Shown here: positions 44,746 to 54,312 of the stretch, in pieces
Layout: the number at the start of each line of letters is the position of its first letter
How positions within the stretch are numbered: the first letter of the stretch is position 1
NCBI RefSeq assembly: GCF_030341905.1
Contig: NZ_JATAAF010000011.1
Coordinates: forward strand, 36,333 to 100,332
Direction of reading: 5' to 3'
DNA length: 64,000 nt
Source of the DNA: Porticoccus sp. W117
Lineage (GTDB): Bacteria > Pseudomonadota > Gammaproteobacteria > Pseudomonadales > Porticoccaceae
Position numbers and translations under genes: made by a program
Notes under the pieces: model-generated
The model's input: the letters and a program-made list of their open reading frames with translations, nothing else
The model's database searches: none
What the model was told of the DNA's origin: nothing

Positions 44746-45786
44746 ATGAACAGCCTCAAAAAAATCATTCTGTGTGCCACAGCTGTGGGCGTATTGACTG
44801 CCTGCGGTGCTAGCGACACCGCTTTCCAGTCGTCAGAAACATCAACAAGTTATGTGAAGGAGGTTCCAATGAGCCAATTTATCAACCTGCAAAACACCGC
44901 AGACTCTGCCGATATCACCAAAGAGTTCGTCAGCTTCGACAGCAATGGGGTTACCTTAAAAGGTGTTATTTATAAGCCAGCTGAGCTGAAGGGCGTCGCC
45001 CCTGCGGTTATTGTCACCGGCGCGTGGACGACGGTGAAGGAGCAAATGCCCGGCACTTACGCTCGTGAACTTGCGGAGCGTGGATTGGTGGCATTGGCCT
45101 TTGACTTTACCGGCTGGGGTGAAAGTGGCGGTGATCGCCGTTACGTGGAAGACCCCACGGTAAAAACCACCGATATTCTCGCCGCTACCAGCTACATGGC
45201 AAGCCGCAGCGATGTAGATGCTACGCAGCTTTCTGGTCTGGGTATTTGCGCCTCTTCTGGTTATATGGCCGCCGCGGTAGCAGACAGCTCCCAGCTTTCC
45301 AAATTGGCTCTGGTGGCTCCCTGGTTGCATAACCCGGAAATGGCTGAAGCCATCTACGGTGGCTCAGACGCCGCCTCTGGGCTGATTGCAGCCAGCGAAG
45401 AAGGCGAAATTGCCGACAGCTCTGTCGTTCTTACCGCAGCCAGCACGACGGACAATACCGCACCGATGTTTGAAGCACCTTATTACACCGAGGAGAACCG
45501 TGGCTTGATCCCGGCGTACGACAATCAATTCAGCGTGTTGACCTGGAAGCCTTGGTTAACTTATGACGGTTTAGCCTCTGCTGAGCGTTTGGGCAAACCT
45601 GTTTTATTGGTGGGGTCGTCGGGTATGGCGTTGCCTGCAGGGGCAGATCACTTTGAGCAACTGACTGAGGCGCCACTCAAAAAGTTGTGGTTCGGCGATG
45701 AGGTTTCTCAATTCGATTTCTATGATCGCCGCGATGTTGTGGCTGAAGCCTCCGATGCGGTGGCGGCGTTTTTTAAGGGGCAATAG
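44746..45786 (+). CDS. Lipoprotein alpha/beta-hydrolase
   Basis: 346 residues. Lipobox LTAC with Cys20 anchors it outside the inner membrane. The alpha/beta-hydrolase core has VKGVIYKPA-like start strands, oxyanion region VTGAWTTVKEQM, LAFDFTGWGESGGDRRY, and a nucleophile elbow GLGICASSGYMAAA, in which the central residue is Cys168 rather than Ser, as in dienelactone hydrolases. The Asp and His of the triad are expected near LVGSSG and AGADHFE. It is two bases from the SnoaL-type lipoprotein gene. Substrate unknown. Confidence 0.85.
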   Translation: MNSLKKIILCATAVGVLTACGASDTAFQSSETSTSYVKEVPMSQFINLQNTADSADITKEFVSFDSNGVTLKGVIYKPAELKGVAPAVIVTGAWTTVKEQMPGTYARELAERGLVALAFDFTGWGESGGDRRYVEDPTVKTTDILAATSYMASRSDVDATQLSGLGICASSGYMAAAVADSSQLSKLALVAPWLHNPEMAEAIYGGSDAASGLIAASEEGEIADSSVVLTAASTTDNTAPMFEAPYYTEENRGLIPAYDNQFSVLTWKPWLTYDGLASAERLGKPVLLVGSSGMALPAGADHFEQLTEAPLKKLWFGDEVSQFDFYDRRDVVAEASDAVAAFFKGQ

Positions 45787-45787
45787 T

Positions 45788-46774
45788 GTGTCAATAAAAC
45801 CGATGATCACTCTGTTCGCTGTGATGACTTTGCTTATGGCTTGCAGTAACCAACCAGAACGTCAGCCTCAAAAGGAAGCAATGATGATTACCCCCGATCA
45901 AGCGGCTGTAGCCGGTATTGTTGAAAGCGTCGGTCTTCTGGCGGATCGCAGCGAGTACGATGCCCTGGCTCGCCTCTACGCGGATGAGTTTACCTTGGAT
46001 TATTCGTCTTTAAACGGCCAGGCTCCTGCCACCAAAACCCCTGAGCAATTGATGTCTGAATGGGCCAGTGTGTTGCCGGGTTTTGATCGCACCCGTCATG
46101 GCCTTTCTAACGTACAGGTGAGTGTGAATGGTAATAACGCCACAGCGACTGCGGATGTTATGGCCTATCATTGGGTCGATGACCTTTTCTGGCAGGTAGA
46201 TGGCAGTTATGACTACAAACTCGCCAGGCAAAATGGCCAATGGAAAATCACCTCAATGACCTTCAATCTTGAAGGTGAGCAAGGCACCCGAGAGGTGTTC
46301 GGGCCGGCAATGGCTGCGGCTGGCAGCAAGCTCTTGCCCGGCAACAGCGGTGGTATTGGTGAGCGCAACAAAGCCACGGTTCGTATTTTTTTCAAGTATC
46401 TGGAACAGGAAGATATCCCCGCTTTGGTGAATTTGTTTGCTGAAGATGGCGTGCAAATTAACCCGTACACTGGCGGCGTATTTCCCTCTGGCGCTGTGGG
46501 GCGGGAAGAGTTGTTGAAATACTGGGCACCGGTACCTGGTTATTTCGATGGCATGATTTTTCCTGTTGAAGAAATTTTAGCCACGGAAGACCCCAATATA
46601 GTTTTCGTTCGCTATCAGGGAAAGATGAAGCTTAAGAACGGTGCGGGCATTTATGAAAATAAATACTACTCGACTTTCCGTTTTAATGATGAAGGTAAGA
46701 TTACCGAGTACGTAGAAATTTTTGATCCTGTTGTTGCTGCGCGAGGTTTTGGATTGCTGGATCAACTCAAATAG
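45788..46774 (+). CDS. Lipoprotein with two SnoaL/NTF2-like domains
   Basis: 328 residues starting at GTG 45788, with AAGGGG upstream. The lipobox LLMAC gives Cys19. Two NTF2-like domains follow (about 35-165 and 185-325): LLADRSEYDALARLYADEFTLDY with NNATATADVMAYHWVDD, and RIFFKYLEQEDIPALVNLFAEDGVQINPY with FVRYQGKMKLKNGAGIYENKYYSTFRFN. Two-domain fusions are uncommon. It is translationally coupled to the hydrolase and may bind the same small molecule in the periplasm. Confidence 0.85.
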   Translation: MSIKPMITLFAVMTLLMACSNQPERQPQKEAMMITPDQAAVAGIVESVGLLADRSEYDALARLYADEFTLDYSSLNGQAPATKTPEQLMSEWASVLPGFDRTRHGLSNVQVSVNGNNATATADVMAYHWVDDLFWQVDGSYDYKLARQNGQWKITSMTFNLEGEQGTREVFGPAMAAAGSKLLPGNSGGIGERNKATVRIFFKYLEQEDIPALVNLFAEDGVQINPYTGGVFPSGAVGREELLKYWAPVPGYFDGMIFPVEEILATEDPNIVFVRYQGKMKLKNGAGIYENKYYSTFRFNDEGKITEYVEIFDPVVAARGFGLLDQLK

Positions 46775-46817
46775 TTCTCGGTTGTTTTCAGATGGTCTCT
46801 GATTAATCAGGAACCAC

Positions 46818-46849
46818 AAAAAATGCCAGCATAGTGCTGGCATTTTTTG
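46818..46849 (+). terminator. Rho-independent terminator
   Basis: AAAAAATGCCAGCA-TAG-TGCTGGCATTTTTT, symmetric, usable by both the SnoaL gene (plus) and maeB (minus). Confidence 0.93.
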
Positions 46850-46895
46850 TGCGGTCGATTTCCCGCTTGCGCGAAGATAACTGTTTTAAACCGCC

Positions 46896-49202
46896 TCAAA
46901 CCTCGCAAGCATTATCCTTGCAGTAATGCTCCATATCCACTGCGGTCAGCGCGGTCATATTGAAAATGCCGCGTGAGGTCACGGACGGAATCACAATGTG
47001 CGCCGGTTTTTTCAGGCCGGTGAGGAAGGGGCCGATCAGCAGGGCGTCGGTAAAGGAGCGCACCAGCCCCAGGGCGATATTGGCGGCGTCCAGGTTGGGC
47101 ATCACCAGCAGGTTGGCGCTGCCGCTGAGGTTGGAGCCGGAGAAGGCCTCGTTGCGGTTTTGCGGGTTGAGGGCACTGAGGGCGTGCATTTCGCCGTCCA
47201 GTTCAACGTCCGGGAATTCCTCTCGTAGAATGGCGGCCGCTTTGCGCATTTTCTTGGCGGAAGGGGCGTTGGAGGTGCCGAAGTTGGAGTGGGACAGCAA
47301 CGCCACTTTGGGCTTGATGCCAAACTGGCGCACAAACTCAATGGCAGCCTTGGTCTTAATGACAATTTCCTCGACGGTGGGGTCTACAGTGAGGAATGAG
47401 TCGGTCATAAAAACAGGGCCGGAAGGTAGTAGCAGTGCCTGTACGGACGAAATGTGCTGGCCTTGCTCTTTGGTGCCCAGAACCTGGTAGATGTCCCGCA
47501 GGTGGCTGAGGAAACGGCCCACTTTGCCGCAGATCATGCCGTGAGCTTCACCCAGTGACACCATCACCGCTGCCAGTGCAGTGGCGTTAGTGGTCATCAG
47601 AGATTTGGCGCCTTCCACAGACACGCCCTGGCGACCGGTCATGGTGTGGTAGTGCTGCCAGTAGCGCTCGTTGTTGTCGGCGTCTTTGGGGTTGAATACG
47701 TCGATGTCTTTGCCGGGCTTGAGGCGCAGGCTGAGGCGTTGAATTTTGTCTTCAATGACTTCCGGGCGACCAAGAATAACCGGGCGGGCGACATCTTCAT
47801 CCACTACCGCCTGTACCGCCAGCAATACGTCGTCGTTTTCACCTTCGGCGTACACCAGGCGGCGTTTGGGGCCACGCTTGGCTGCCTGGATAACTGGCTC
47901 CATAAACAGGCCGGCGCGGTTAACGAATTCGTGCAGGGATTTTTTGTAGGCATCCAGGTCTTCAATGGGGCGGGTGGCAACGCCACTGTCCATGGCGGCC
48001 TGAACCACGGCGACTGGCAGCTCCTCCACCAGGCGCGGGTCGAAGGGCTTGGGAATCAGGTAGTCGGGGCCGAATTTCAGGTCTTCCCCGGCGTAGGCTT
48101 CCGCTACTACGTCGGTGGCTTCTTTCATGGCCAGGTCGGCGATGGCGCGCACGCAGGCCATTTTCATTTCTTCGTTAATGGTGCTGGCGCCGCAGTCCAG
48201 AGCGCCGCGGAAGATGAATGGGAAGCAGAGTACGTTGTTCACCTGGTTGGGGTAGTCGGAGCGGCCGGTGGCGAGGATGGCGTCCGGGCGCACTTCCTTG
48301 GCTTCTTCTGGCAGAATTTCCGGAGTGGGGTTGGCCATGGCCAGAATCAGCGGGTCGCGGGCCATGGTTTTCACCATGTCTGGCTTCAGTACACCGGGGC
48401 CGGACAGGCCCATAAATACGTCGCAATCCACCATGGCATCAGCCAGGGTGCGGGCGTCGGTGTTGGCGGCCAGTTTTTCCTTCCAGGGGTTCATGTTTTC
48501 AGGGCGGCCTTCGTATACCACGCCGCCGCGATCCACCAACAGCAGGTTTTGCTTGCTCAGGCCCATGCTGATCAGCAGTTCCACACAGGCGATACTGGCG
48601 GCGCCGGAGCCGGATACAACCAGTTTGATGTCTTCGATTTTCTTGTCGACGATGCGCAGGCCGTTGTACACCGCAGCGGCAGCAACGATGGCGGTACCGT
48701 GCTGGTCGTCGTGGAACACAGGGATGTTCATGCGTTCGCGCAGCTTGCGCTCTACCAGAAAGCATTCCGGCGCTTTGATGTCTTCCAGATTAATGCCGCC
48801 AAAGGTGGGTTCCAGAGCGGCGATGGTGTCCACCAGTTTGTCTACGTCGGTTTCGTCCACCTCAATATCGAACACATCGATATTGGCGAATTTTTTGAAC
48901 AATACCGCTTTACCTTCCATCACCGGCTTGGAAGCCAATGGGCCGATATTGCCGAGGCCCAGTACGGCGGTACCGTTACTGACTACGGCTACCAGGTTGC
49001 CGCGAGAGGTGACTTTGGCGGCGTAGTTGGGGTCGGCAACGATTTCCTCGCAGGCGTAGGCCACACCGGGGGAGTAGGCCAGGGACAAATCCCGCTTGTT
49101 GGCCAGGGATTTGGTGGGCTGGATTTCCATTTTCCCCGCTACCGGGTGGGTGTGGTAGTGCAGGGCACTTTCTTTTAGGGAATCGTTATTAGTGTCGGAC
49201 AT
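46896..49202 (-). CDS. maeB: NADP-dependent malic enzyme with C-terminal phosphotransacetylase-like domain
   Basis: 768 residues. The N-terminal malic enzyme half (about 1-430) oxidatively decarboxylates malate; motifs are [31 protein letters not shown] and [16 protein letters not shown]. The C-terminal half (about 440-768) resembles phosphate acetyltransferase ([20 protein letters not shown]) but is usually regulatory. The enzyme makes NADPH and pyruvate. Convergent with the hydrolase operon through a shared terminator. Confidence 0.96.
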   Translation of the reverse strand: MSDTNNDSLKESALHYHTHPVAGKMEIQPTKSLANKRDLSLAYSPGVAYACEEIVADPNYAAKVTSRGNLVAVVSNGTAVLGLGNIGPLASKPVMEGKAVLFKKFANIDVFDIEVDETDVDKLVDTIAALEPTFGGINLEDIKAPECFLVERKLRERMNIPVFHDDQHGTAIVAAAAVYNGLRIVDKKIEDIKLVVSGSGAASIACVELLISMGLSKQNLLLVDRGGVVYEGRPENMNPWKEKLAANTDARTLADAMVDCDVFMGLSGPGVLKPDMVKTMARDPLILAMANPTPEILPEEAKEVRPDAILATGRSDYPNQVNNVLCFPFIFRGALDCGASTINEEMKMACVRAIADLAMKEATDVVAEAYAGEDLKFGPDYLIPKPFDPRLVEELPVAVVQAAMDSGVATRPIEDLDAYKKSLHEFVNRAGLFMEPVIQAAKRGPKRRLVYAEGENDDVLLAVQAVVDEDVARPVILGRPEVIEDKIQRLSLRLKPGKDIDVFNPKDADNNERYWQHYHTMTGRQGVSVEGAKSLMTTNATALAAVMVSLGEAHGMICGKVGRFLSHLRDIYQVLGTKEQGQHISSVQALLLPSGPVFMTDSFLTVDPTVEEIVIKTKAAIEFVRQFGIKPKVALLSHSNFGTSNAPSAKKMRKAAAILREEFPDVELDGEMHALSALNPQNRNEAFSGSNLSGSANLLVMPNLDAANIALGLVRSFTDALLIGPFLTGLKKPAHIVIPSVTSRGIFNMTALTAVDMEHYCKDNACEV

Positions 49203-49365
49203 GGCCTACCCCATTGATAATGTTGACGATCATTCTTCGAATTTTGCGGCGAATTATCACCGAACGAAAAAGCGTAATTGTGTCACTAAATAACAGTGTA
49301 GTTTAGCGTTTGAGGGTTTTTATTCCCATTAAAGGGATAGCTTCCAGTTATGGTTTGCCTACCCT

Positions 49366-49651
49366 TAGGGGGTGCTCTCAATTAGTGAGCTGTTGCTGCT
49401 GGAGCTCATTTTTTCTCTCAGCTAGGCACCGTGAGTGCTGTGTAGTTGTTCTACATAAGCGAACGGTAACACCGTTGGGAGGAACTTTCTTATTTAAAGT
49501 AAGTGGGCCCAGCCCTTCGGGTTGCACCTGAAATGGCGCCATGCTGTGTTATTCGTCGCTCATTTGGAATGACCAAACTACTCTCCTCATGCCTTGCCTG
49601 GTGCCATTTCAGGAGCAACAGCAATAACTCACTAATTGAGGGCACCCCCTA
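49366..49651. mobile_element. TAGGG...CCCTA structured element, copy B (MITE-like)
   Basis: 286 bp, same subfamily as copy A: 24-bp terminal repeats with one mismatch (TAGGGGGTGCTCTCAATTAG...), the invariant block at 49553-49578, and the CCTGAAATGGCGCC/GGTGCCATTTCAGG stem. It has a short insertion near 49488-49502 that disrupts one internal stem. It is flanked by TA and ends 17 bp after the rnt stop codon. No coding capacity. Confidence 0.85.
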
Positions 49652-49668
49652 TGTGTTAATCCGCTAAT

Positions 49669-50289
49669 TTATATCAGCCAGCCACCCAATTCACGCCAGC
49701 GATTGACGATGGTGCAGAACAATTCGGCGGTGCGCTCTGCATCGTACGCGGCGGAATGTGCTTCACGACCGCTGAATTCGATATTGGCGGCTTCGCAGGC
49801 TTTTGCCAGTACGGTCTGGCCATAGGCCAAGCCCCCAAGAGTGGCGGTATCAAAGCAGGTAAAAGGGTGAAACGGGTTGCGTTTGATGTCGCAACGCGCC
49901 ACCGCCGAATTGACAAAGCCGAGGTCAAAGTGGGCGTTGTGAGCCACCATAACTGCTCGTTTGCAGTTGTGGGACTTCACCGCTTTGCGGACTTTCTGGA
50001 ATATTTGGTTGAGGCCTTCGCACTCCTCCAAAGCGTTGCGCTCCGGGTCGTTGGGGTCGATGCCGGTAATCTCCAGGGCGGCCGGTTCGATATTGGCGCC
50101 GGCAAAGGGCTCAATGGCGCAGCAGACGGTTTCATCCGGCAGCAGCCAACCGTCTTCGTCCACCGCCAGAGTGACGGCGGCAATTTCCAGCAAGGCGTCA
50201 CGATCTTTGTCGAAACCGCCGGTTTCCAGGTCCACCACTACCGGTAGAAAACCGCGAAAGCGCTCTGAAAGGGGAGTGTGCTGGTCCAT
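49669..50289 (-). CDS. rnt: Ribonuclease T
   Basis: 206 residues, DEDDh 3'-5' exoribonuclease trimming tRNA and other RNA 3' ends. Motifs are [26 protein letters not shown] (Exo I), [18 protein letters not shown] (Exo II) and [16 protein letters not shown] (Exo III His-Asp). The ATG at 50289 is the family start; the upstream frame is inside the structured element. The gene is bracketed by elements B (17 bp after the stop) and C (15 bp before the start). Confidence 0.96.
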   Translation of the reverse strand: MDQHTPLSERFRGFLPVVVDLETGGFDKDRDALLEIAAVTLAVDEDGWLLPDETVCCAIEPFAGANIEPAALEITGIDPNDPERNALEECEGLNQIFQKVRKAVKSHNCKRAVMVAHNAHFDLGFVNSAVARCDIKRNPFHPFTCFDTATLGGLAYGQTVLAKACEAANIEFSGREAHSAAYDAERTAELFCTIVNRWRELGGWLI

Positions 50290-50303
50290 CAGGCTATTCC
50301 AGT

Positions 50304-50572
50304 TAGGGTCTGTTGACGTTTCATATCCACCTCTGCTGAGAGCGATTTTTGCGCTCAACAAGGCGTAAAGAGTGCTGTGTAGTCATTCTACATAAGCGAT
50401 TTACAACGCAGTGGAGCGCAAAAATAGCCTCAGCCCTTCGGGTTGGGGCTGAAAAGGCGCCCCTCGTTGTTGCTCGTCGCTCATTTGGAATGACCAAACT
50501 ACTCTCCTCGCGCCTAGATGGGCGCCTTTTCAATCGCCAACAGTGGCGGAGATGAAGCGTCAACAGACCCTA
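50304..50572. mobile_element. TAGGG...CCCTA structured element, copy C (MITE-like)
   Basis: 269 bp, a divergent subfamily. Outer arms TAGGGTCTGTTGACG / CGTCAACAGACCCTA are unrelated to copies A and B apart from TAGGG. The inner stems are kept by compensating changes: GCGATTTTTGCGCTC with GAGCGCAAAAATAGC, and TGAAAAGGCGCCC with GGGCGCCTTTTCA. The invariant 26-nt block is at 50474-50499 and the AGCCC-TTCG-GGGTT hairpin at about 50434. It sits between pyrC (3 bp after its stop) and rnt. Confidence 0.85.
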
Positions 50573-50575
50573 GTC

Positions 50576-51610
50576 TCACGATTGTAATTTCCACTGTAAT
50601 GTCTGCCCGGCGGCCAGGGGTACCAGGGTGTCGTTGCCAAGCGGCGCAGTGTCGGCAACTTGCCAGGGGTCGCGGGCCAAGGTGATGGTGCTCTGGTTGC
50701 GCGGCAGGCCGTAAAAATCCGGGCCATAGTGGCTGGCAAAGCCTTCCAGTTTGTCTAGAGCCCCGGCTTGCTCAAAGGCTTCAGCGTACAGCTCGATGGC
50801 GGCGTGGTTGCTGTAGCAGCCGGCGCAGCCACAGGCGTTTTCCTTGTTGTTCTTGGTGTGTGGGGCGGAGTCGGTGCCCAGAAAAAACTTGCCGCTGTCG
50901 CTGGTTGCGGCCCGAATCAGCGCCTGTTGGTGCACATCCCGCTTCAGGATAGGCAGGCAGTAATAGTGCGGGCGAATACCGCCCACCAGCATATGGTTGC
51001 GGTTGTAGAGCAGGTGTTGCGGGGTGATGGTGGCTGCCAGGTTAACATCGCCCTGGGCCACAAATTCTGCACCCTGACGGGTAGTGATGTGTTCCAGTAC
51101 CATTTTTAAACCCGGGAATCGCTGGCGCAGACCCACCAGGTGACGATCGATAAATACTGCTTCGCGGTCGAATATGTCGATGTCGGCATCGGTTACTTCG
51201 CCATGCAACAGCAGGGGGATGCCAGCTTTTTCCATGGCTTCCAGAGCCGTGTATGTCTTGGCCAGATCGGTGACACCGGAATCGGAATTGGTGGTGGCAC
51301 CGGCGGGGTAGTATTTAACCGCTTTGATAAAGTCGCTGCTGGCAATGTCGGCAATGTCGTCTGCGCTGGTGTTGTCTGTCAGGTAGATAACCATCAGTGG
51401 TTGCCACTCGCTGCCCGCTGGCAGCTGGGCGAGAATGCGCTCCCGGTATTCGGCGGCCTGTTCTGCCTTGACCACCGGTGGCACCAGGTTGGGCATGATG
51501 ATCCCCCGGTTAAAACAGCGTGCGGCATCGGGCACGGTGGTGGTTAAGGCCTCGCCATCGCGCAGGTGCAGGTGCCAATCGTCGGGGCGGGTGATGGTGA
51601 GGGTTTGCAT
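50576..51610 (-). CDS. pyrC: Dihydroorotase
   Basis: 344 residues, zinc enzyme of pyrimidine synthesis. Motifs are [13 protein letters not shown] (metal His pair), carbamylated Lys in [32 protein letters not shown], and [25 protein letters not shown]. Belongs to the short class II dihydroorotases. Lies upstream of rnt with element C between them. Confidence 0.97.
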   Translation of the reverse strand: MQTLTITRPDDWHLHLRDGEALTTTVPDAARCFNRGIIMPNLVPPVVKAEQAAEYRERILAQLPAGSEWQPLMVIYLTDNTSADDIADIASSDFIKAVKYYPAGATTNSDSGVTDLAKTYTALEAMEKAGIPLLLHGEVTDADIDIFDREAVFIDRHLVGLRQRFPGLKMVLEHITTRQGAEFVAQGDVNLAATITPQHLLYNRNHMLVGGIRPHYYCLPILKRDVHQQALIRAATSDSGKFFLGTDSAPHTKNNKENACGCAGCYSNHAAIELYAEAFEQAGALDKLEGFASHYGPDFYGLPRNQSTITLARDPWQVADTAPLGNDTLVPLAAGQTLQWKLQS

Positions 51611-51619
51611 GGCGATTCT

Positions 51620-52015
51620 CTAATTTGTGTCTATATTTATGTGTGGCAGCGGGCAAGGATAGGTGGCGAATGCTACCGGAAAGTGTGCGGCTTTTATACA
51701 TGCACATCCATGGGCCAAAGGTTATAGGCAGTGTTTATTTTATGAACGAGATTGTCTGTGAATTTCTATGTGACAGGGGTAAAATGCCGAATTCGCTCCC
51801 AGCGCTATCTGCCAGGTAGTTAAAAAATTACCAATAAAAGTTGGCGGCCCATCTACACTTGATGTGTGTCAACTACCGCAGGTACCCCCAAAGTGATAAT
51901 GGGCGCGGCTACCAGAACGACTATATTAATTAACTAAAATCTGGGCATGTCAGGGGAATATCTACTGCTTCTGCGCCCGGAATTCTAAATTGTAACGACA
52001 ACCATAGGTAATCTG
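51620..52015 (+). promoter_or_regulatory. Control region of the ccoNOQP operon
   Basis: About 400 bp without a credible gene. It contains the FNR/Anr box at 51859-51872, the -10 element GATAAT at 51895-51900 and a long leader to the ccoN ATG at 52016. The 64-codon frame at 51625 lacks any recognisable family. Confidence 0.7.
51859..51872 (+). promoter_or_regulatory. FNR/Anr binding site of the cbb3 oxidase operon
   Basis: TTGAT-GTGT-GTCAA matches the TTGAT-N4-ATCAA consensus at nine of ten positions. Its centre is 41.5 bp upstream of a predicted start near 51907, placed from the -10 box GATAAT (51895-51900), the class II activation position. Confidence 0.8.
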
Positions 52016-53491
52016 ATGAGCAATGTTGCGACTGCCGGCGACCAGCCGGTGCACGACAGCGAAGCCACAGGCCAGTATTACACCGGTGTGGTAAAGGCTT
52101 TCGCCATCATGACGGTGGTTTGGGGTGTAGTGGGAATGGCGGTTGGTGTGCTGTTGGCGGCTCAGCTGGTATGGCCCGACCTCAATAACCTGCTGCAGCC
52201 CTACACACACTTCGGTCGCTTGCGCCCGTTACACACCAATGCGGTGATCTTTGCATTTGGTGGTTGTGCGCTGTTTGCCACGTCCTATCACGTTGTGCAA
52301 CGCACCTGTCGCACCCGTCTGATCTCCAATGGCGCTGCCTGGTTTACCTTCTGGGGTTGGCAGCTGGTTATCCTGGCGGCAGCTATTACTCTGCCCATGG
52401 GCTTTACCTCCTCCAAAGAATATGCGGAACTGGAATGGCCCATTGATATCGCCATTACCATTGTCTGGCTGGTATACGCCTACGTGTTCTTTGGCACCAT
52501 CATGAAGCGCACCATCAAGCATATCTACGTGGCTAACTGGTTCTACGGCGGTTTTATCCTCACTGTTGCCATGTTGCATGTGGTGAACAGCATGGAAGTA
52601 CCGGTAAGCATGTGGAAATCCTACTCCGTGTACTCCGGTGCCATCGATGCCATGATCCAGTGGTGGTACGGCCACAACGCGGTGGGCTTCTTCCTGACCG
52701 CGGGCTTCCTGGGCATGATGTACTATTTTGTTCCCAAGCAGGCTGAGCGCCCGGTGTACTCCTATCGTCTATCTATCGTGCACTTCTGGGCGTTGATTGC
52801 TCTGTACATCTGGGCTGGCCCTCACCACCTGCACTACACCGCTCTGCCAGACTGGACCCAGACCCTGGGTATGGTGATGTCACTGGTGCTGTGGGCGCCT
52901 TCCTGGGGCGGCATGATCAACGGCATCATGACTCTGTCCGGAGCCTGGACGAAACTGCGTACCGACCCGACCCTGCGGTTCCTGGTGGTGTCCCTGTCGT
53001 TCTACGCCATGGCCACCTTTGAAGGCCCGATGATGGCCATCAAGTCAGTGAACGCCATGTCTCACTACACCGACTGGACCATCGGCCACGTGCACTCCGG
53101 TGCTCTTGGTTGGGTGGCGATGATCTCCATCGGTGCGGTCTATCACCTGATTCCGGTACTTACCCAGCGCAAGGAAATGTGGAGCGTGCAGCTGATTCAC
53201 GCCCACTTCTGGCTGGCCACCATCGGCACCGTGTTGTACATCGCCTCCATGTGGGTAAACGGCCTGATGCAAGGCTTGATGTGGCGCGCCTTCAACGACG
53301 ATGGCACCTTGACCTACCGTTTTGTGGATTCAGTGGAAGCCAGCTACCCCGGTTACTTCGTACGTCTGTTGGGCGGCGCGATGTTCCTGGCGGGTATGCT
53401 GCTGATGCTCTACAACCTGTATCGCACCGTTTCTGATAAAGAGCCAGAGCAGTCATCAGATGCTGCGGCTGCACCAGGCCAGCCGGCGTAA
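52016..53491 (+). CDS. ccoN: cbb3-type cytochrome c oxidase subunit I (CcoN)
   Basis: 491 residues with 12 membrane helices. Conserved His ligands of heme b, b3 and CuB lie in [52 protein letters not shown] and [20 protein letters not shown]. It holds the catalytic oxygen-reducing site of a high-affinity oxidase used at low oxygen. First gene of ccoNOQP, under FNR/Anr control. Confidence 0.97.
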   Translation: MSNVATAGDQPVHDSEATGQYYTGVVKAFAIMTVVWGVVGMAVGVLLAAQLVWPDLNNLLQPYTHFGRLRPLHTNAVIFAFGGCALFATSYHVVQRTCRTRLISNGAAWFTFWGWQLVILAAAITLPMGFTSSKEYAELEWPIDIAITIVWLVYAYVFFGTIMKRTIKHIYVANWFYGGFILTVAMLHVVNSMEVPVSMWKSYSVYSGAIDAMIQWWYGHNAVGFFLTAGFLGMMYYFVPKQAERPVYSYRLSIVHFWALIALYIWAGPHHLHYTALPDWTQTLGMVMSLVLWAPSWGGMINGIMTLSGAWTKLRTDPTLRFLVVSLSFYAMATFEGPMMAIKSVNAMSHYTDWTIGHVHSGALGWVAMISIGAVYHLIPVLTQRKEMWSVQLIHAHFWLATIGTVLYIASMWVNGLMQGLMWRAFNDDGTLTYRFVDSVEASYPGYFVRLLGGAMFLAGMLLMLYNLYRTVSDKEPEQSSDAAAAPGQPA

Positions 53492-53504
53492 GGGGAGAAG
53501 AACT

Positions 53505-54113
53505 GTGAAACACGAAATTGTAGAAAAAAACATCGGTTTGATGGCGGTACTGGTAGTGATTGCGGTCAGCTTTGGCGGCTTGGCCCAGATCGTGCCCCTG
53601 TTCTTTTCCGATGAGACCACCAAGCCCATCGACGGCTTGAAACCACTGCCGGCACTGGCTCTGGAAGGACGCGATATTTATATCCGCGAAGGCTGTAATG
53701 TCTGTCACACCCAGATGATTCGCCCGTTCCGTGCTGAGACCGAGCGCTACGGTCACTACTCTCTGGCCAGTGAGCACGTTTACGAGCACCCCTTCCTGTG
53801 GGGCTCCAAACGTACCGGGCCAGACCTGGCCCGCGTCGGCGGCCGATACAGTGACGAGTGGCATCGCGCTCACCTGTACAACCCGCGTGATGTTGTGCCG
53901 GAGTCCAATATGCCGGAATTCCCCTGGCTGTTTGACAACGTGCTGGATGGCAAGCTGACTGGCAAGAAGATGGAAGCACTGCGTTCTGTAGGCGTTCCCT
54001 ACACCGATGCCGACATTGCCGGTGCCCGCGACGCGGTAAAAGGCAAGCGTGAGATTGATGCGGTTGTCGTTTACCTGCAGCAACTGGGCACACTGCTCAA
54101 GCAGAAGCGCTGA
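53505..54113 (+). CDS. ccoO: cbb3-type oxidase monoheme subunit II (CcoO)
   Basis: 202 residues with an N-terminal membrane anchor ([23 protein letters not shown]) and one heme site [13 protein letters not shown]; the axial Met is probably in ESNMPEFPW. The GTG at 53505 follows GGGGAG by eight bases; the upstream frame belongs to ccoN sequence. Confidence 0.95.
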   Translation: MKHEIVEKNIGLMAVLVVIAVSFGGLAQIVPLFFSDETTKPIDGLKPLPALALEGRDIYIREGCNVCHTQMIRPFRAETERYGHYSLASEHVYEHPFLWGSKRTGPDLARVGGRYSDEWHRAHLYNPRDVVPESNMPEFPWLFDNVLDGKLTGKKMEALRSVGVPYTDADIAGARDAVKGKREIDAVVVYLQQLGTLLKQKR

Positions 54114-54129
54114 TAACGGGGATAGATAA

Positions 54130-54312
54130 GTGGATCAGGGCACCCTGCAGGGGATAGGCACCATACTGGCAATGCTCGCCTTTGGCGGCGTAATTTGGTG
54201 GGCACTGAGCCCACATAAAAAGAAAGATTTTGAGGAAGCTGCGCAATTGCCTTTTGAAGAAGGTGAATTGGATGGCGATTCACAAAGTGACGAGAAGAGG
54301 CAAGACCTATAA
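54130..54312 (+). CDS. ccoQ: cbb3-type oxidase accessory subunit CcoQ/FixQ
   Basis: 60 residues: a single helix (LQGIGTILAMLAFGGVIWWALS), then HKKKDFEEAAQLPFEEGE, the FixQ signature. It stabilises the CcoNOP core. GTG start at 54130; its stop codon overlaps the ccoP ATG. Confidence 0.92.
   Translation: MDQGTLQGIGTILAMLAFGGVIWWALSPHKKKDFEEAAQLPFEEGELDGDSQSDEKRQDL

Noticed and set aside
47646..49178. A 510-codon open frame opposite maeB
   Set aside because: Composition (very rich in Val, Gly, His, Phe) is that of an antisense shadow of a GC-biased gene.
49366..50572. A composite transposon carrying rnt
   Set aside because: No transposase, elements B and C are of different subfamilies, and rnt is a core gene in its usual role. 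The bracketing is reported only as an observation.
51625..51819. A 64-codon open frame upstream of ccoN
   Set aside because: No ribosome site, no family and inside the oxygen-controlled promoter region.
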